Positions 1 to 9,300 of a stretch of DNA of 50,388 nt are shown here, piece after piece. The stretch's first letter is position 1, and each line of letters opens with the position of its first letter. Source of the DNA: an uncultured Bacteroidota bacterium (lineage in GTDB: Bacteria > Bacteroidota > Bacteroidia > Bacteroidales > F082). A program made the position numbers and the translations under genes. The notes beneath the pieces were generated by a model that saw nothing but the letters and a program-made list of their open reading frames with translations, was not told the origin of the DNA and made no database searches. The stretch is taken from NCBI GenBank assembly GCA_913009685.1, contig CAJVXP010000014.1, positions 1-50,388 on the forward strand. Reading direction: 5' to 3'.

Positions 1-110
1 ATATTCTCAAAGACCTCATTAACAAGCTTATCCAAAGTATTAGTTTGGAGTTTCGGGCGACGGCATAATCGCGGCCACTCCGATTTTTGTATGTTTGTGT
101 ATCTTCTCAT
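1..110 (-). CDS. hisD: Histidinol dehydrogenase, N-terminal fragment
   Basis: Only the first 36 or so codons are inside the window; the gene continues past base 1. Reading from the ATG at 110, the peptide begins MRRYTNIQKSEWPRLCRRPK and continues into a predicted helix (LDKLVNEVF). HisD proteins start this way, with a conserved Trp and a short 'RP' motif before the first helix. The start lies 8 nt after the hisG stop, so it is the second gene of the his operon. HisD oxidises L-histidinol to L-histidine in two NAD-dependent steps. The identification rests on a short N-terminus plus the hisG-hisD gene order usual in Bacteroidota; no catalytic residue is visible. Confidence 0.8.
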   Translation of the reverse strand, partial: MRRYTNIQKSEWPRLCRRPKLQTNTLDKLVNEVFEN

Positions 111-118
111 AACCCAGG

Positions 119-976
119 TTATAAAACTACCTTTTCTATGGGAATTACCAAAATACCTTCGGCTCCGGCAGTTTTTAACCGGTCGATAACTTCCCAGAAA
201 GTCTCTTCTTTGATTACAGTGTGCAACGAACTCCATCCTTTTTGCCCCAAAGGAAGAATAGTGGGACTTTTCAGTACGGGCAACAACCGGGAGACTTCTT
301 CAATTTTTTCGTTGGGGACATTCATCAAAATGTACTTGGTATTTTTGGCCTCCAGTACTGCTCTGACACGGAAAAGCAGCTTTTCAAGAATCGCGTTTAC
401 CTCCGGAGTAATTTTCAGCGACTGCATCAATACGGCTTCCGATTTCAGGATAGTTTCCACCTCTTTTAATCCATTTTTAAACAAGGTGCTCCCCGAACTC
501 ACAATGTCGCAAATGCCATCTGCCAGTCCGACATTCGGAGCAATTTCCACAGAACCGGAGATTTCGTGAATTTCGGCCCGGACACCCTTTTTGTTGAGAT
601 AGCTTTGCAAGGTAAACGGATAGGAGGTTGCAATTTTCTTTTCCTGAAAAAATTCAGGACCTTTATAGTTGGCATTTTTTGGTACCGCCAGCGAAACCCT
701 GCAGCGGGAAAAGCCAAGCTTTTGTACAATCCTGACTTTTTTGGGCTTTTCTATCAGCACATTTTCACCGATAATGGCTGCGTCAGCTACGCCATCTTCA
801 ACATATTGCGGGATGTCGGAACTGCGCAGGAACAAAATCTCCAACGGAAAATTCCTGGCCGGAGCTTTCAGCTGATCTTTTCCATTGTCAATAATAATTC
901 CGCAATCTTTTAGCAACTTTAGGGAGCCTTCGTTTAAGCGTCCCGATTTTTGAATAGCAATTTTTAATTTACTCAT
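119..976 (-). CDS. hisG: ATP phosphoribosyltransferase HisG (long form)
   Basis: HisG catalyses the first step of histidine synthesis, joining ATP and PRPP to give phosphoribosyl-ATP; it is feedback-inhibited by histidine. The 285-residue protein starts MSKLKIAIQKSGRL, the canonical N-terminus, and has the phosphoribosyl-binding stretch DIVSSGSTLFKNGL. Its length and a C-terminal part ending ILVIPIEKVVL indicate the long form with the regulatory ACT-like domain, which does not need HisZ. The reading frame is open 18 codons further upstream, but those codons run into the attenuator hairpin and do not resemble HisG, so the start at 976 is chosen. It is the first structural gene of the operon; hisD follows after 8 nt. 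Confidence 0.96.
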   Translation of the reverse strand: MSKLKIAIQKSGRLNEGSLKLLKDCGIIIDNGKDQLKAPARNFPLEILFLRSSDIPQYVEDGVADAAIIGENVLIEKPKKVRIVQKLGFSRCRVSLAVPKNANYKGPEFFQEKKIATSYPFTLQSYLNKKGVRAEIHEISGSVEIAPNVGLADGICDIVSSGSTLFKNGLKEVETILKSEAVLMQSLKITPEVNAILEKLLFRVRAVLEAKNTKYILMNVPNEKIEEVSRLLPVLKSPTILPLGQKGWSSLHTVIKEETFWEVIDRLKTAGAEGILVIPIEKVVL

Positions 977-1015
977 TTTTTTTGTTTTAATATGAGTAAA
1001 CCGGCAAGTCTTTTC

Positions 1016-1051
1016 AATAAAAAAACCCATCCGATTTACTCAGATGGGTTT
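1016..1051 (-). terminator. Histidine operon attenuator terminator
   Basis: A 9-bp stem (minus strand AAACCCATC pairing with GATGGGTTT; plus 1043-1051 with 1023-1031) encloses an 11-nt loop and is followed on the minus strand by a run of seven T. It sits between the His-rich leader peptide and hisG, where a transcription attenuator is expected. The loop contains CTGAGT, complementary to ACTCAG at the end of the leader ORF (plus 1094-1099), which offers a possible competing pairing. The exact antiterminator fold was not computed. Confidence 0.85.
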
Positions 1052-1089
1052 GATATTTATTCTTTTAATTTATGCACAATATCATTTGT

Positions 1090-1128
1090 TCACCTGAGTG
1101 GGTGTGGATGCAAATGATGATGATGCAT
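1090..1128 (-). CDS. hisL: His operon leader peptide
   Basis: A 12-codon ORF reads MHHHHLHPHPLR and stops at TGA (1090-1092). Six of its twelve codons are His, four of them consecutive CAT codons directly after the start. It lies 114 nt upstream of hisG, with a terminator hairpin between. A ribosome stalled on the His codons under histidine starvation would change folding downstream and let transcription reach hisG. ATCATTTG within the His codons can also pair with CAAATGAT just after the stop (plus 1081-1088 with 1111-1118), giving a candidate pause stem. The peptide itself needs no function. Confidence 0.88.
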   Translation of the reverse strand: MHHHHLHPHPLR

Positions 1129-1163
1129 AAAAAGACGTTTCATGTTTTTCTGTTTTACGGGGG

Positions 1164-1171
1164 CAAAATTA
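1164..1171 (-). promoter_or_regulatory. Candidate his promoter -7 box
   Basis: TAATTTTG on the minus strand fits the Bacteroidota -7 consensus TAnnTTTG. It lies about 36 nt before the leader peptide start. No good -33 TTTG is present at the right spacing, so it is a weak call. Confidence 0.4.
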
Positions 1172-1289
1172 GACAAATTTTTTAGATAACGAAGCACATT
1201 GGCTCTGTCCATCATATTTTTTTTGAGAAACCAAGATGAATTTGCGCAAAACAAACTGGCTTACAATACTTTAGAAGGGGTAATTATTT

Positions 1290-1925
1290 TTACAAATTTT
1301 CTGCCGCTTCCGAAAGTCTGTCCACCACCTTATCAGTTTTTTCCAGCAGTCTGCTTTTGGACTGGTGGCCGGCAGCCACGAGCAGATAATCGATGCCGAG
1401 TGCCTGTGCCACTTCCCGGTCATGCAACGTGTCGCCCACCAAAACCATATCATGGTTATTCAGTCCGAGGCTGTCGAGAAAAGCACGCGCCATCTCCTGT
1501 TTACTTCCCGCATAGATATTATCAATTCCGGAAACGGCATCGAAGTAATTCAGAATTCTTTTCTCTTCCAGCGTTTTCATCAGGCTGTTGTGTTCCATAG
1601 CCGATAAAATCAGCTGACGGTAACCTCTCTTTTCAAAATACTCCAACACCTCTTCGGCACAGGGGAAAAGTTCTGTTTCCGGCAGGAACCGATGGTATAA
1701 ATCCATAAACTCCATTGCCGGAATTTCAAAATCCTCGCGTGAAAAGTCGAAACCTATTTCTTCGTAATAATCTTTTACCGGAAAGTTAAAAACACTCCGG
1801 TAAGTTTCTAACGACAAGCGGGTGAGATGTCGCTTTCCCAGCAACACATTCATGCAGTTAACGCACATTTGCACATCGTTCAGCAGCGTGCCGTTCCAGT
1901 CCCAGATAATAATTTTTTTGCCCAT
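1290..1925 (-). CDS. HAD-superfamily hydrolase (Gph-like)
   Basis: A 211-residue haloacid-dehalogenase-family phosphatase resembling phosphoglycolate phosphatase-like proteins. Motif I is IIIWDWNGTLL with the nucleophile Asp9; the second acidic residue usual in phosphatases (DxD) is Asn11 here, a substitution seen in a branch of the family. Motif II is the Ser of LSAM, motif III the Lys of GSKQEM, and motif IV GDTLHD with the Mg-binding Asp residues. A helical cap domain occupies roughly residues 15-85. It is probably cytoplasmic; the substrate cannot be told from sequence. It follows the DUF2279-like gene by 8 nt and ends the run of minus-strand genes that starts at the phosphohexomutase. 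Confidence 0.87.
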   Translation of the reverse strand: MGKKIIIWDWNGTLLNDVQMCVNCMNVLLGKRHLTRLSLETYRSVFNFPVKDYYEEIGFDFSREDFEIPAMEFMDLYHRFLPETELFPCAEEVLEYFEKRGYRQLILSAMEHNSLMKTLEEKRILNYFDAVSGIDNIYAGSKQEMARAFLDSLGLNNHDMVLVGDTLHDREVAQALGIDYLLVAAGHQSKSRLLEKTDKVVDRLSEAAENL

Positions 1926-1933
1926 AGATTTCT

Positions 1934-2839
1934 TTAAAAGAAAAACGGATAAAGATGGAATCCATTTTCTTTGTTATACTCAATAGCCGGCGCAGGAATT
2001 TTCACAAAGCTTAATGCTTTAAAGATAAAACGCAGCACTTTCGAATGGGTTTTAATACGAGTCCAGTCCACATCTACCGACAGGTAAAACTGCGCTACAC
2101 GATTAAAGTGTGGCAAAGGCTTCCCCATGTAATAAGGAGGATTTCCATAGGCGCCTATCATGCCGCGGGCACCATAGCCGAAAGCCACATTAAGCCAGGG
2201 AGGAAATTTGGAGTCTTTATTAAGAAAGGAGTAGATGTTTACAGACAGCCAGTTAGTTTGTCCGTTATAATCTTTTATTATCCTTTCGAGTGATGTAGCT
2301 CCCAACAGGCCGGGACGATATTGTGCATATTTTGTGGGGTGATAGGAGAATTTCGGACGTATCCGTTGCTCGTGCCACAAAAACTGCTGTCCGATGAACA
2401 TGGCCGTTCCCACTGTATTGGAAAGCAGATCGGTAGGCGATGCACCCCATTCGGCCGAAAGGCCATCATAAAACTCAATGGTAGTCATGTAGATAAGTCC
2501 CCAGGTGCCACCATACCAAATAGCCTTTTTCTCACTTAGCCCTGCCCCACGCAGGCTCCAGTAACCATAGTTGCCCATTTGATAAGAAGTGGTTAAATGA
2601 CCCAGCTTGTCTTTCTTCATCCATTCGCCCCAGTCATCATCCCAGTGAAAACGGGTACGTTTGTAACCTTTATACCAGGCAAAATAAAGCCCGGTGACAG
2701 AAACCACATAAAGGCCGCCCGCTGTTCCCAATACCACTGACAGCTTTTTCTTATTCAACGTATCAGGATATACATACCTGTCCTGTGCCTGAGCACCAAA
2801 GAAAGAAAGCAGCAACAATATGGTGAGCAGACGTTTCAA
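1934..2839 (-). CDS. DUF2279-like exported protein, TTG start
   Basis: A 301-residue protein with a classical signal peptide (KR, hydrophobic stretch, AQA followed by QD at about residue 19). It then has one hydrophobic segment (VVLGTAGGLYVVSVTGLYFAWY) and the pattern DKLGHLTTSYQMG...EFYDGLSAEWGASPTDLLSNTVGT, typical of the DUF2279/YfiM group found next to envelope genes in Bacteroidota. Function is unknown; an envelope location is inferred. The first codon is TTG. The ATG overlapping the upstream stop (2842-2844) is out of frame and hits a stop after one codon, so TTG is the only start that yields the intact signal peptide. Translation is probably coupled to the upstream phosphohexomutase. 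Confidence 0.75.
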   Translation of the reverse strand: MKRLLTILLLLSFFGAQAQDRYVYPDTLNKKKLSVVLGTAGGLYVVSVTGLYFAWYKGYKRTRFHWDDDWGEWMKKDKLGHLTTSYQMGNYGYWSLRGAGLSEKKAIWYGGTWGLIYMTTIEFYDGLSAEWGASPTDLLSNTVGTAMFIGQQFLWHEQRIRPKFSYHPTKYAQYRPGLLGATSLERIIKDYNGQTNWLSVNIYSFLNKDSKFPPWLNVAFGYGARGMIGAYGNPPYYMGKPLPHFNRVAQFYLSVDVDWTRIKTHSKVLRFIFKALSFVKIPAPAIEYNKENGFHLYPFFF

Positions 2840-2843
2840 AACA

Positions 2844-4190
2844 TTAGTCGGTAAAAGGTTTTAGAAGAGCGTAAACCTGTTTTGTCTTTTCGTTGAGCAA
2901 CTGCTGCGATTTGGCTTCCGCCAAAAACCGGAGATAAGGCTCCGTGTTAGAGGGACGGATGTTAAACCACCACTCCGGAAACTCCAGCCGGTAACCGTCA
3001 AAATCATAGTAAGCCGTCGGGGTTTGTTGCTTTTTAAAATGTGCGACTACCGCATTCATGGCTTCCTGTTTACGGCGAATCCGGAAGTTCACTTCTCCCG
3101 TATTGGCATACGAAGATATCTCGTGAATTAAAGCAGAAACGGATTTTCCCCGTTTTTTAAAGGTATCAATAATGTTCAGCATAATTAAGGAAGCCAGCAG
3201 TCCGCTATCGGAGAAATAGAAATCGCGAAAATAATAGTGGCCGGCCAGCTCACCGCCATAAATGCCGTTCACTTCGCGCAATTTTGTAGCGCCATAAGCC
3301 CTTCCCACACGCCAAATCACTGTTTCAGCATTGAACTTTTTCAGGTATTCGCCCACAGCCTTGGATGTCCGAATGTCGTGGACAACTTTTTCGGATTGTT
3401 TGTTATCTTTTAAAAAATAATGGGCAAAAAGTGCAATAATCAAATCGGGAGAGATAAAATTTCCCTTTTCGTCGATAAACATCACGCGGTCGGCATCGCC
3501 ATCGAAGATAATGCCGAGGTCAGCTTTATGCGTTTTCACGGCCTGTTTTATTTGTTCCTGGTTTTCAGGTTCCAGCGGATTGGGTTCGTGACCGGGGAAA
3601 GTTCCGTCAGCTTTTTCGTTTAGCGGTAAATAACGGTTACCAAACAAATCCCGGGCAAAAAGCGAAGCCATACCATTGGAATAGTCGATAACGAGGTTAA
3701 GGCCGGAATAATCTTTTTTGTATTGGTTCAGAAAAGCGAGATAATCGGGTTTCATATCCAACTTACGAATAGTTCCTTTTGTCTTTTTCTCAACTTTTAT
3801 ATCCGACTCTACCAGCTGTTCCAGTTTTTTCAGCCCGTTGTCGTAACCCACCGGCAGCACATTCTTAGCTGAAAATTTCAGCCCGTTGTGGTCTTTCGGA
3901 TTGTGTGAAGCGGTAATCATCACCGAGGCATCAAAATCATATTTCCCGGTTCCCCAGTAAGTCATGGGCGTTGTCGTCAACCCGGCATCTGCCACATCCA
4001 CACCGGCATCGGTCAGTCCATCGGCCAGTGCTTCAAACATTTCGTCGGACGACAAACGAATATCACGCCCCACGAAGATTTCATTCACAGGAAGAATCTC
4101 CGGCAGGAAATACCCGATACGATAAACCATCTCTTTGTTTAATTCTTTTCCGTATTCGCCACGGATATCGTAAGCTTTAAATGCTTCCAT
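2844..4190 (-). CDS. Phosphomannomutase/phosphoglucomutase
   Basis: A 448-residue alpha-D-phosphohexomutase that interconverts 1- and 6-phosphates of mannose or glucose, feeding nucleotide-sugar synthesis for surface polysaccharides. It shows all four family signatures: N-terminal FKAYDIRGEYG; active-site loop TASHNPKDHNG with the phosphoserine at Ser95; Mg-binding loop DGDADR (Asp230-Asp234); and C-terminal phosphate-binding loop RPSNTEPYLR. The sugar-binding motif reads GGELAGH, a slight change from the usual GExSGH. Mannose versus glucose preference cannot be decided here. It is the first gene of a short minus-strand group with the DUF2279-like and HAD genes (gaps 4 and 8 nt). Confidence 0.93.
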   Translation of the reverse strand: MEAFKAYDIRGEYGKELNKEMVYRIGYFLPEILPVNEIFVGRDIRLSSDEMFEALADGLTDAGVDVADAGLTTTPMTYWGTGKYDFDASVMITASHNPKDHNGLKFSAKNVLPVGYDNGLKKLEQLVESDIKVEKKTKGTIRKLDMKPDYLAFLNQYKKDYSGLNLVIDYSNGMASLFARDLFGNRYLPLNEKADGTFPGHEPNPLEPENQEQIKQAVKTHKADLGIIFDGDADRVMFIDEKGNFISPDLIIALFAHYFLKDNKQSEKVVHDIRTSKAVGEYLKKFNAETVIWRVGRAYGATKLREVNGIYGGELAGHYYFRDFYFSDSGLLASLIMLNIIDTFKKRGKSVSALIHEISSYANTGEVNFRIRRKQEAMNAVVAHFKKQQTPTAYYDFDGYRLEFPEWWFNIRPSNTEPYLRFLAEAKSQQLLNEKTKQVYALLKPFTD

Positions 4191-4277
4191 CCAAACACTT
4201 TTTTTTTAAAATATTTTCAATTCGGTTTTTGTTTCAGGGCTTTCCGCGTTGTAAAACCTATTTCCGGAAACAAAGCG

Positions 4278-4285
4278 CAAAGCTA
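4278..4285 (-). promoter_or_regulatory. Candidate phosphohexomutase promoter -7 box
   Basis: TAGCTTTG on the minus strand matches TAnnTTTG and would start transcription near 4271, about 80 nt before the phosphohexomutase ATG. The -33 element is poor. Confidence 0.4.
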
Positions 4286-4315
4286 ATGAGAAAAATGGTG
4301 TTTTAAAAGCGGAAT

Positions 4316-4804
4316 TTATTTTGTTCCGGACGTTTCCAGAAGCGCCGCCACCTGTGCGGCAATTCCTTCTCCCCTGCCGGCAAAGCCCAAACCTTCGGTA
4401 GTAGTAGCTTTTATTGAAATTTTATCTGTGGAAATGTCCAGTGTCTCAGCCAGTACTTTTCGCATCAGAGGAATAAATGACGACATTTCAGGCTGTTGTG
4501 CGATGATAATCGCATCAATATTTCCAATTTGACAGCAGGAAGCACGGATCATTTTGTCCACTTCTTTCAGTAAAAGCAAACTGTCGGCGTTCTTAAATTC
4601 ATCATCCGTATCGGGAAAATGGCTGCCCAAATCACCCAGAGCAGCAGCGCCGAGAAGTGCATCGCACAAAGCATGTATCAGTACATCAGCATCGGAATGG
4701 CCTGCAAGTCCTTTTGGGAAAGGGATATGAACACCGCCCAGCATCAGCTTTCTGCCTTCTGTCAGCGTATGTACATCATAACCAATACCGATGCGAAAAG
4801 GCAT
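4316..4804 (-). CDS. ispF: 2-C-methyl-D-erythritol 2,4-cyclodiphosphate synthase
   Basis: IspF closes the cyclic diphosphate ring in the MEP pathway of isoprenoid synthesis. The 162-residue protein has the family's metal ligands in the right places: Asp10 and His12 in IGYDVH and His44 in [13 protein letters not shown]. It also has the conserved stretch [11 protein letters not shown] and the C-terminal [20 protein letters not shown]. Length and start match the family. It sits 11 nt after porV and is probably cotranscribed with it; no mechanistic link is implied. Confidence 0.97.
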   Translation of the reverse strand: MPFRIGIGYDVHTLTEGRKLMLGGVHIPFPKGLAGHSDADVLIHALCDALLGAAALGDLGSHFPDTDDEFKNADSLLLLKEVDKMIRASCCQIGNIDAIIIAQQPEMSSFIPLMRKVLAETLDISTDKISIKATTTEGLGFAGRGEGIAAQVAALLETSGTK

Positions 4805-4815
4805 ATTTCAGAGCG

Positions 4816-6033
4816 TTAATATCTTCTCTGGTTGTTGTTGCCAAAGTTAAACAGCAGCGAGAAACGAAGTGTTTTCTCCAACGGATTCTGCTGGGATACG
4901 GTCGGAATCAGGTAAGAAAAATCCAGACCGAAGACATTGTATCGCAGCCCTATGCCAAGCGTAACATACTGCCGGTCGCCTTTGTGCCTGTTTTCGTAAA
5001 AATACCCGGCCCTAATGGCGAATAGATTGTTGTACCAGTATTCGGCGCCAACCGCCATATTGAATTCCTGCATCTCTTCCTTAAATCCGCCCGGCGCATC
5101 ATACCAAGATTGAACCATCCCTTTAATCACGGCAACATTGGGGTCCATTCCTTTGGCAATGACATAAGAGCCATCAGGATTCACCACCGGATTTCCCATC
5201 GAGTCGGTGGCATAGACAGGTGGCGTTGGCACCAGTAATTTATTGACATCAAAGTTAAATGAAATCTTATTATAAGCATCCAAATCAAGAGTCAGCCGCG
5301 AACCAATGCGGAGGTTTGTCGGGATAAAATCTTTTCGAATGTTGGATTTGTTATAAGATATCTTGCTTCCGATATTAGAGATAAAAACACCCCACGCAAA
5401 TTGTGCGTTGTTGTTGCGGAACCAGTTCACATCCTGTTGCCAGTAAAGACCAACATCCACGGCTACAGATGTTCCGGCGGTACTCTCTACCCCCCCCGTT
5501 GAAATGCCTGCGGTCAGGTTGGAATAGATGAAACGTCCGTCAACGGAAAGCGCCAGGTTGTCGGATAACTTCCTTGCGTAAGCCATATCCACTGCAAATT
5601 CGTTGGGTTTATAAGTTCCCAAAGGATAGCCCATTTCGTCAGTAAACTGAATCAGGCCAAGTGAAAAATAGCGAAGAGAGGCAGCAATTGTTTGCCGGTC
5701 GTCGAGACGGTGATAAAAGGAAACATAAGCAAGGTTAATATCGTTTACAAGATTTCTGAGCCAGGGAGTATAAGAAATAGAGAAACCGTCAGGGTCTTTG
5801 ATAAAGGCATATTTAGCAGAGTTCCAGTACATGGAGTTGACGTCGGGAGACGTAGCAACGCCGCCATCACCCATCCCACCGGCTCGACCGTCAGGACCAA
5901 TCATCAAAAAAGGCACAGCGGTAGTAATTACTCTGTTGCCACTATTCTGACCTCCGAGATTACCATAATTCTGCGCTTCGCTGCTGAAAAAGAATAAAAC
6001 CAATGCGGAGAGTAAAAGAAATCTTGCTTTCAT
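4816..6033 (-). CDS. porV: Type IX secretion outer-membrane protein PorV
   Basis: PorV (also called LptO) is a FadL-like outer-membrane barrel. It shuttles T9SS cargo from the SprA translocon to the PorU sortase and binds C-terminal signal domains. The 405-residue protein has a signal peptide (cleavage after SSEAQ, about residue 21) and the family signature ITTAVPFLMIGPDGRAGGMG with SPDVNSMYWNSAKYAF shortly after. Alternating beta-barrel strands follow, and the C-terminus (LLFNFGNNNQRRY) ends in a strand plus a short tail. It lies downstream of porU on the same strand, the usual order. The 277-nt gap to porU and a good -7 box suggest it also has its own promoter. Confidence 0.93.
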   Translation of the reverse strand: MKARFLLLSALVLFFFSSEAQNYGNLGGQNSGNRVITTAVPFLMIGPDGRAGGMGDGGVATSPDVNSMYWNSAKYAFIKDPDGFSISYTPWLRNLVNDINLAYVSFYHRLDDRQTIAASLRYFSLGLIQFTDEMGYPLGTYKPNEFAVDMAYARKLSDNLALSVDGRFIYSNLTAGISTGGVESTAGTSVAVDVGLYWQQDVNWFRNNNAQFAWGVFISNIGSKISYNKSNIRKDFIPTNLRIGSRLTLDLDAYNKISFNFDVNKLLVPTPPVYATDSMGNPVVNPDGSYVIAKGMDPNVAVIKGMVQSWYDAPGGFKEEMQEFNMAVGAEYWYNNLFAIRAGYFYENRHKGDRQYVTLGIGLRYNVFGLDFSYLIPTVSQQNPLEKTLRFSLLFNFGNNNQRRY

Positions 6034-6058
6034 AAAAACCTTATTTAAAAATGGTGTG

Positions 6059-6066
6059 CAAATCTA
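6059..6066 (-). promoter_or_regulatory. Candidate porV promoter -7 box
   Basis: TAGATTTG on the minus strand matches TAnnTTTG and lies 26 nt before the porV ATG, an ideal distance for a short leader. The upstream DNA is very AT-rich and lacks a clear TTTG, so support is moderate. Confidence 0.45.
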
Positions 6067-6310
6067 ACGAATTAAAAATTGTTTTATTATTTACCGTGTT
6101 TATTTTTCAGTTGTTTTTTTTTGATATAGTCCGGCAAAAACTCTATTCAACAGATTAACAGACAGCTGTAATACCAACAACAACCCTGAATTGGCGATAT
6201 AAATTGTTTTTTTACCTTTCTTATTGTTTATTCGGACATTTGCGTCTCATCGGCTTTGTGGGAACAAATAATTAACAGAATGTTGTTTCGAATAGCCGGC
6301 GAAAATTTAT

Positions 6311-9300
6311 TTAGCGAATAAAAACCAGCTTATTATGCAGATATTTTGTCTGGCCATCCGGTGCTGTAACCTGTACCTGATAGATATAAATACCCCGGCT
6401 GATTTTTTGTCCTGTTTCGGTGGTGCAATTCCAATGAATTCTTCCCGAGGAAAACCCATCCGGTTTCAAATTCACCTGCAGACTTTTCACCCGCCGGCCA
6501 TCTAAATTGAAGATATCAATTTTTACCTTTAGAACATGCCCGGCCTGGTTATGTTCAAAAACAAAATCGGTTGCACCGGTAACCGGGTTAGGCAGGTTTA
6601 ACAAATGCTCAATAACCAGTTTTGTAGAAGGTTCCACCACAAACGAGAGTGAAGCCGTTGAGGAGTTATTATACAAATCCCATGCTTTCAAACTAATAAC
6701 ATGACTACCTTCGGATAACTCTTTAAGTTGAAAACTCACGGTTCCTTTGGTAAAATCACCTTCATCGGCCACATAATAAGCATTCAGATTATAGCTTTGG
6801 CTCGGGTTGTTATCCAAAACAGCCGTAATATCATGCCCGATACCGTTGCCTGTAGTATTAATACCGCTTTGGTCGCTCAGCAGAGCGTATAATATAGGGT
6901 CGGCATGCGTAACATCGCCGGAAGAAAAAGTGGTATCGTTCATATAAAGTTTTATTTCGGGCCCGACAGTATCAGAAGCAGCCTGGTTATCATATCCGCC
7001 GACGACAATATTCTCACTATAACCGTGGCCGTCAGTATTCTTATTATCAAAATAATAGTTTATCCGGCCTTTGCCAAATTTGTAAGCGATATCCTTGGGA
7101 ACCACAAAAGAGAAGTCAAAAGTTCCGTTATTGATAGCAGCCTCACCTTTAAACAAGATGCTGTTCCACATTTTGAAGGTGGTAACCCGGCTGTCGGGGT
7201 CTGTTCCGAGGGTTGAAATGACCGATTCCTTATCAAAGACCGTGGAAAAAACGATGCCATTAAAGTTATTTATTTTCTGACCGTTATCATCGGTAACTTC
7301 GCCCTTAACATGTACTTTTGACAGAGCCTTCAACGTATCGGGTTCTCCTTCCACTACAGCTTTTGCATTAATGTAGGTGGTTTTTGCGAGGTCTTTGGGA
7401 GAAGCCATTTTGAGGGCGGGGTCTCCAATCAAAACAAATTTCTTGTCGTTGTCGCCACCGAGTACTTTTGAGTGCATGATTACATCACCGAAGCGGGGAT
7501 ATTCTCCATTAACTTTCTCAAATAAATTATTTTTGAAAATGGCCATATTCAGCGCCAGGTTAGCGCTGGCATAGGTAGCCCGCGTGGTTGTAAACAAAGC
7601 AATAGCTCCACCGTTTTCGTTCATAAAAACAAGCTCGCCCGCCGAAACACGCTCCGGGTCATCGTAGCGTGTAAATTCGCAGGTAGCTGTAATAAAAACG
7701 GTGAGTTTGTTAATATTGGTCCAGGAATCAATATCGGCAATAGTCATAAACCGTTCGTGACCAAGACCAACTTCGCCTCCATGGCCGGAATAATTGAAAA
7801 TCAGGGTTCCCGCATCGATAGCAGAATTGATGGCCTCATTCAGGGCAGGCGCACGCTGTCCGCTGGGTGTTGAAATCTGAGGAAAAGCATCAAGATACAA
7901 TTTGTTAAGACCGTAAACCGGATAACGGCTGTTGATGAATTTGCTAAGTGTTTCGGCATCGTTCAGATGGCGGTTATAGTCGCCATCATCAGCTACAAAG
8001 GTCAACCGGTTACGCCATGACCCCATGGTTTGAGGCGTATCTGAATCATAACTAACGGATTTATCCACAGCATCTTTTGCCTCTTTAGGCGTATCCACGG
8101 GGAAACGTCCGATCCCGATATCCACTCTGTCGCTGCTGCTCACGCCTTCGCCATTATCCAAATAACCGAAATAGTCATCCGTAGCAATGGAACTAATGGT
8201 GTTGAGCGAATTGACAGACTCCCAGCAGGGAACAAAATCGGTATTGTCAGGAAGACGGTTTTTGTAATCGTACGAAGCATCGCCGAAGAGCAGGAGATAT
8301 TTTATCTCTTTTCCTGCATCGCTCCAATCGTAAATATGTTTGACAAAATCACGAATGGCCGTTACATCCTGAGCGCCGGAAGAGAATTCGTTGTAGATTT
8401 TTTGTGGTGTGGTTACAAAAACCTGCATGCCATCTTTTTGCCGGTGGAAATTGGCCAGTCGTTGTGCCTGCGGCAAAAAATCAGGATAGGCAACGATTAA
8501 ATAATCAATATTTTTAATCGCATGCAAATTTTGGTTTTCTACTTTTTTAACAAATACGGGGGAATAATAATCAGTACCGTTAAAAGCAACAAAAGCTTTG
8601 CAGGGGGCAATATTCGTATTAAAAACCATTTGCCCGGAAGCCGGTTGCCCAACAATTTTTTTAGGCGACAACGGTTGAGAGACATCCCAAATTTCAATAT
8701 TTTCAGAAGTCTGCAAATGATAGCGGGCTACATTTCCGGATGAAAAAAGGTTCCGGAATTCCATCTGACCGTCATCAAAAATTAACTGACGCTGAACATT
8801 CACCTCTATATAGTCGAGATAGCCCACCGATGCCGAAGAGCTACGCTGAAAAACCGTTTTTACGACAATTTTATCCGCCGCAGGGTTAAATTCAAACTGC
8901 GTACTACCTCCCTTACCCACTTCATAACCAGTGTTACCGGTGATGGGCATGTTCAGCGTTTTTTGCAACTGGCCGTTGGTATAAATCAAAAACCGGTTAG
9001 TCGTAAAAGCTTTGGAGGCGAACACGGCTTTCAGATAAGCCTTATCCGTTTTTATCACATGCGGAAAATCGAAATCGAACGTATAATTGGTTGTAAAATC
9101 ATAAACCTCACCGTACCAGGTTCTTCCCGTGCCACCAAGGTTACGCTCGTCCAGCTCATGAAAAGCATAATCGGTAAAGCTGGTAACATCCCTGTCCGGT
9201 GTTCCGGAAACCGTTTCCGGCTGAATACGCAGGCCGGGCTGTGCTCCTGACGTCAGGAAATAATAAGCGTAATTATCGTAATAATTGTTTTGATGATTAA

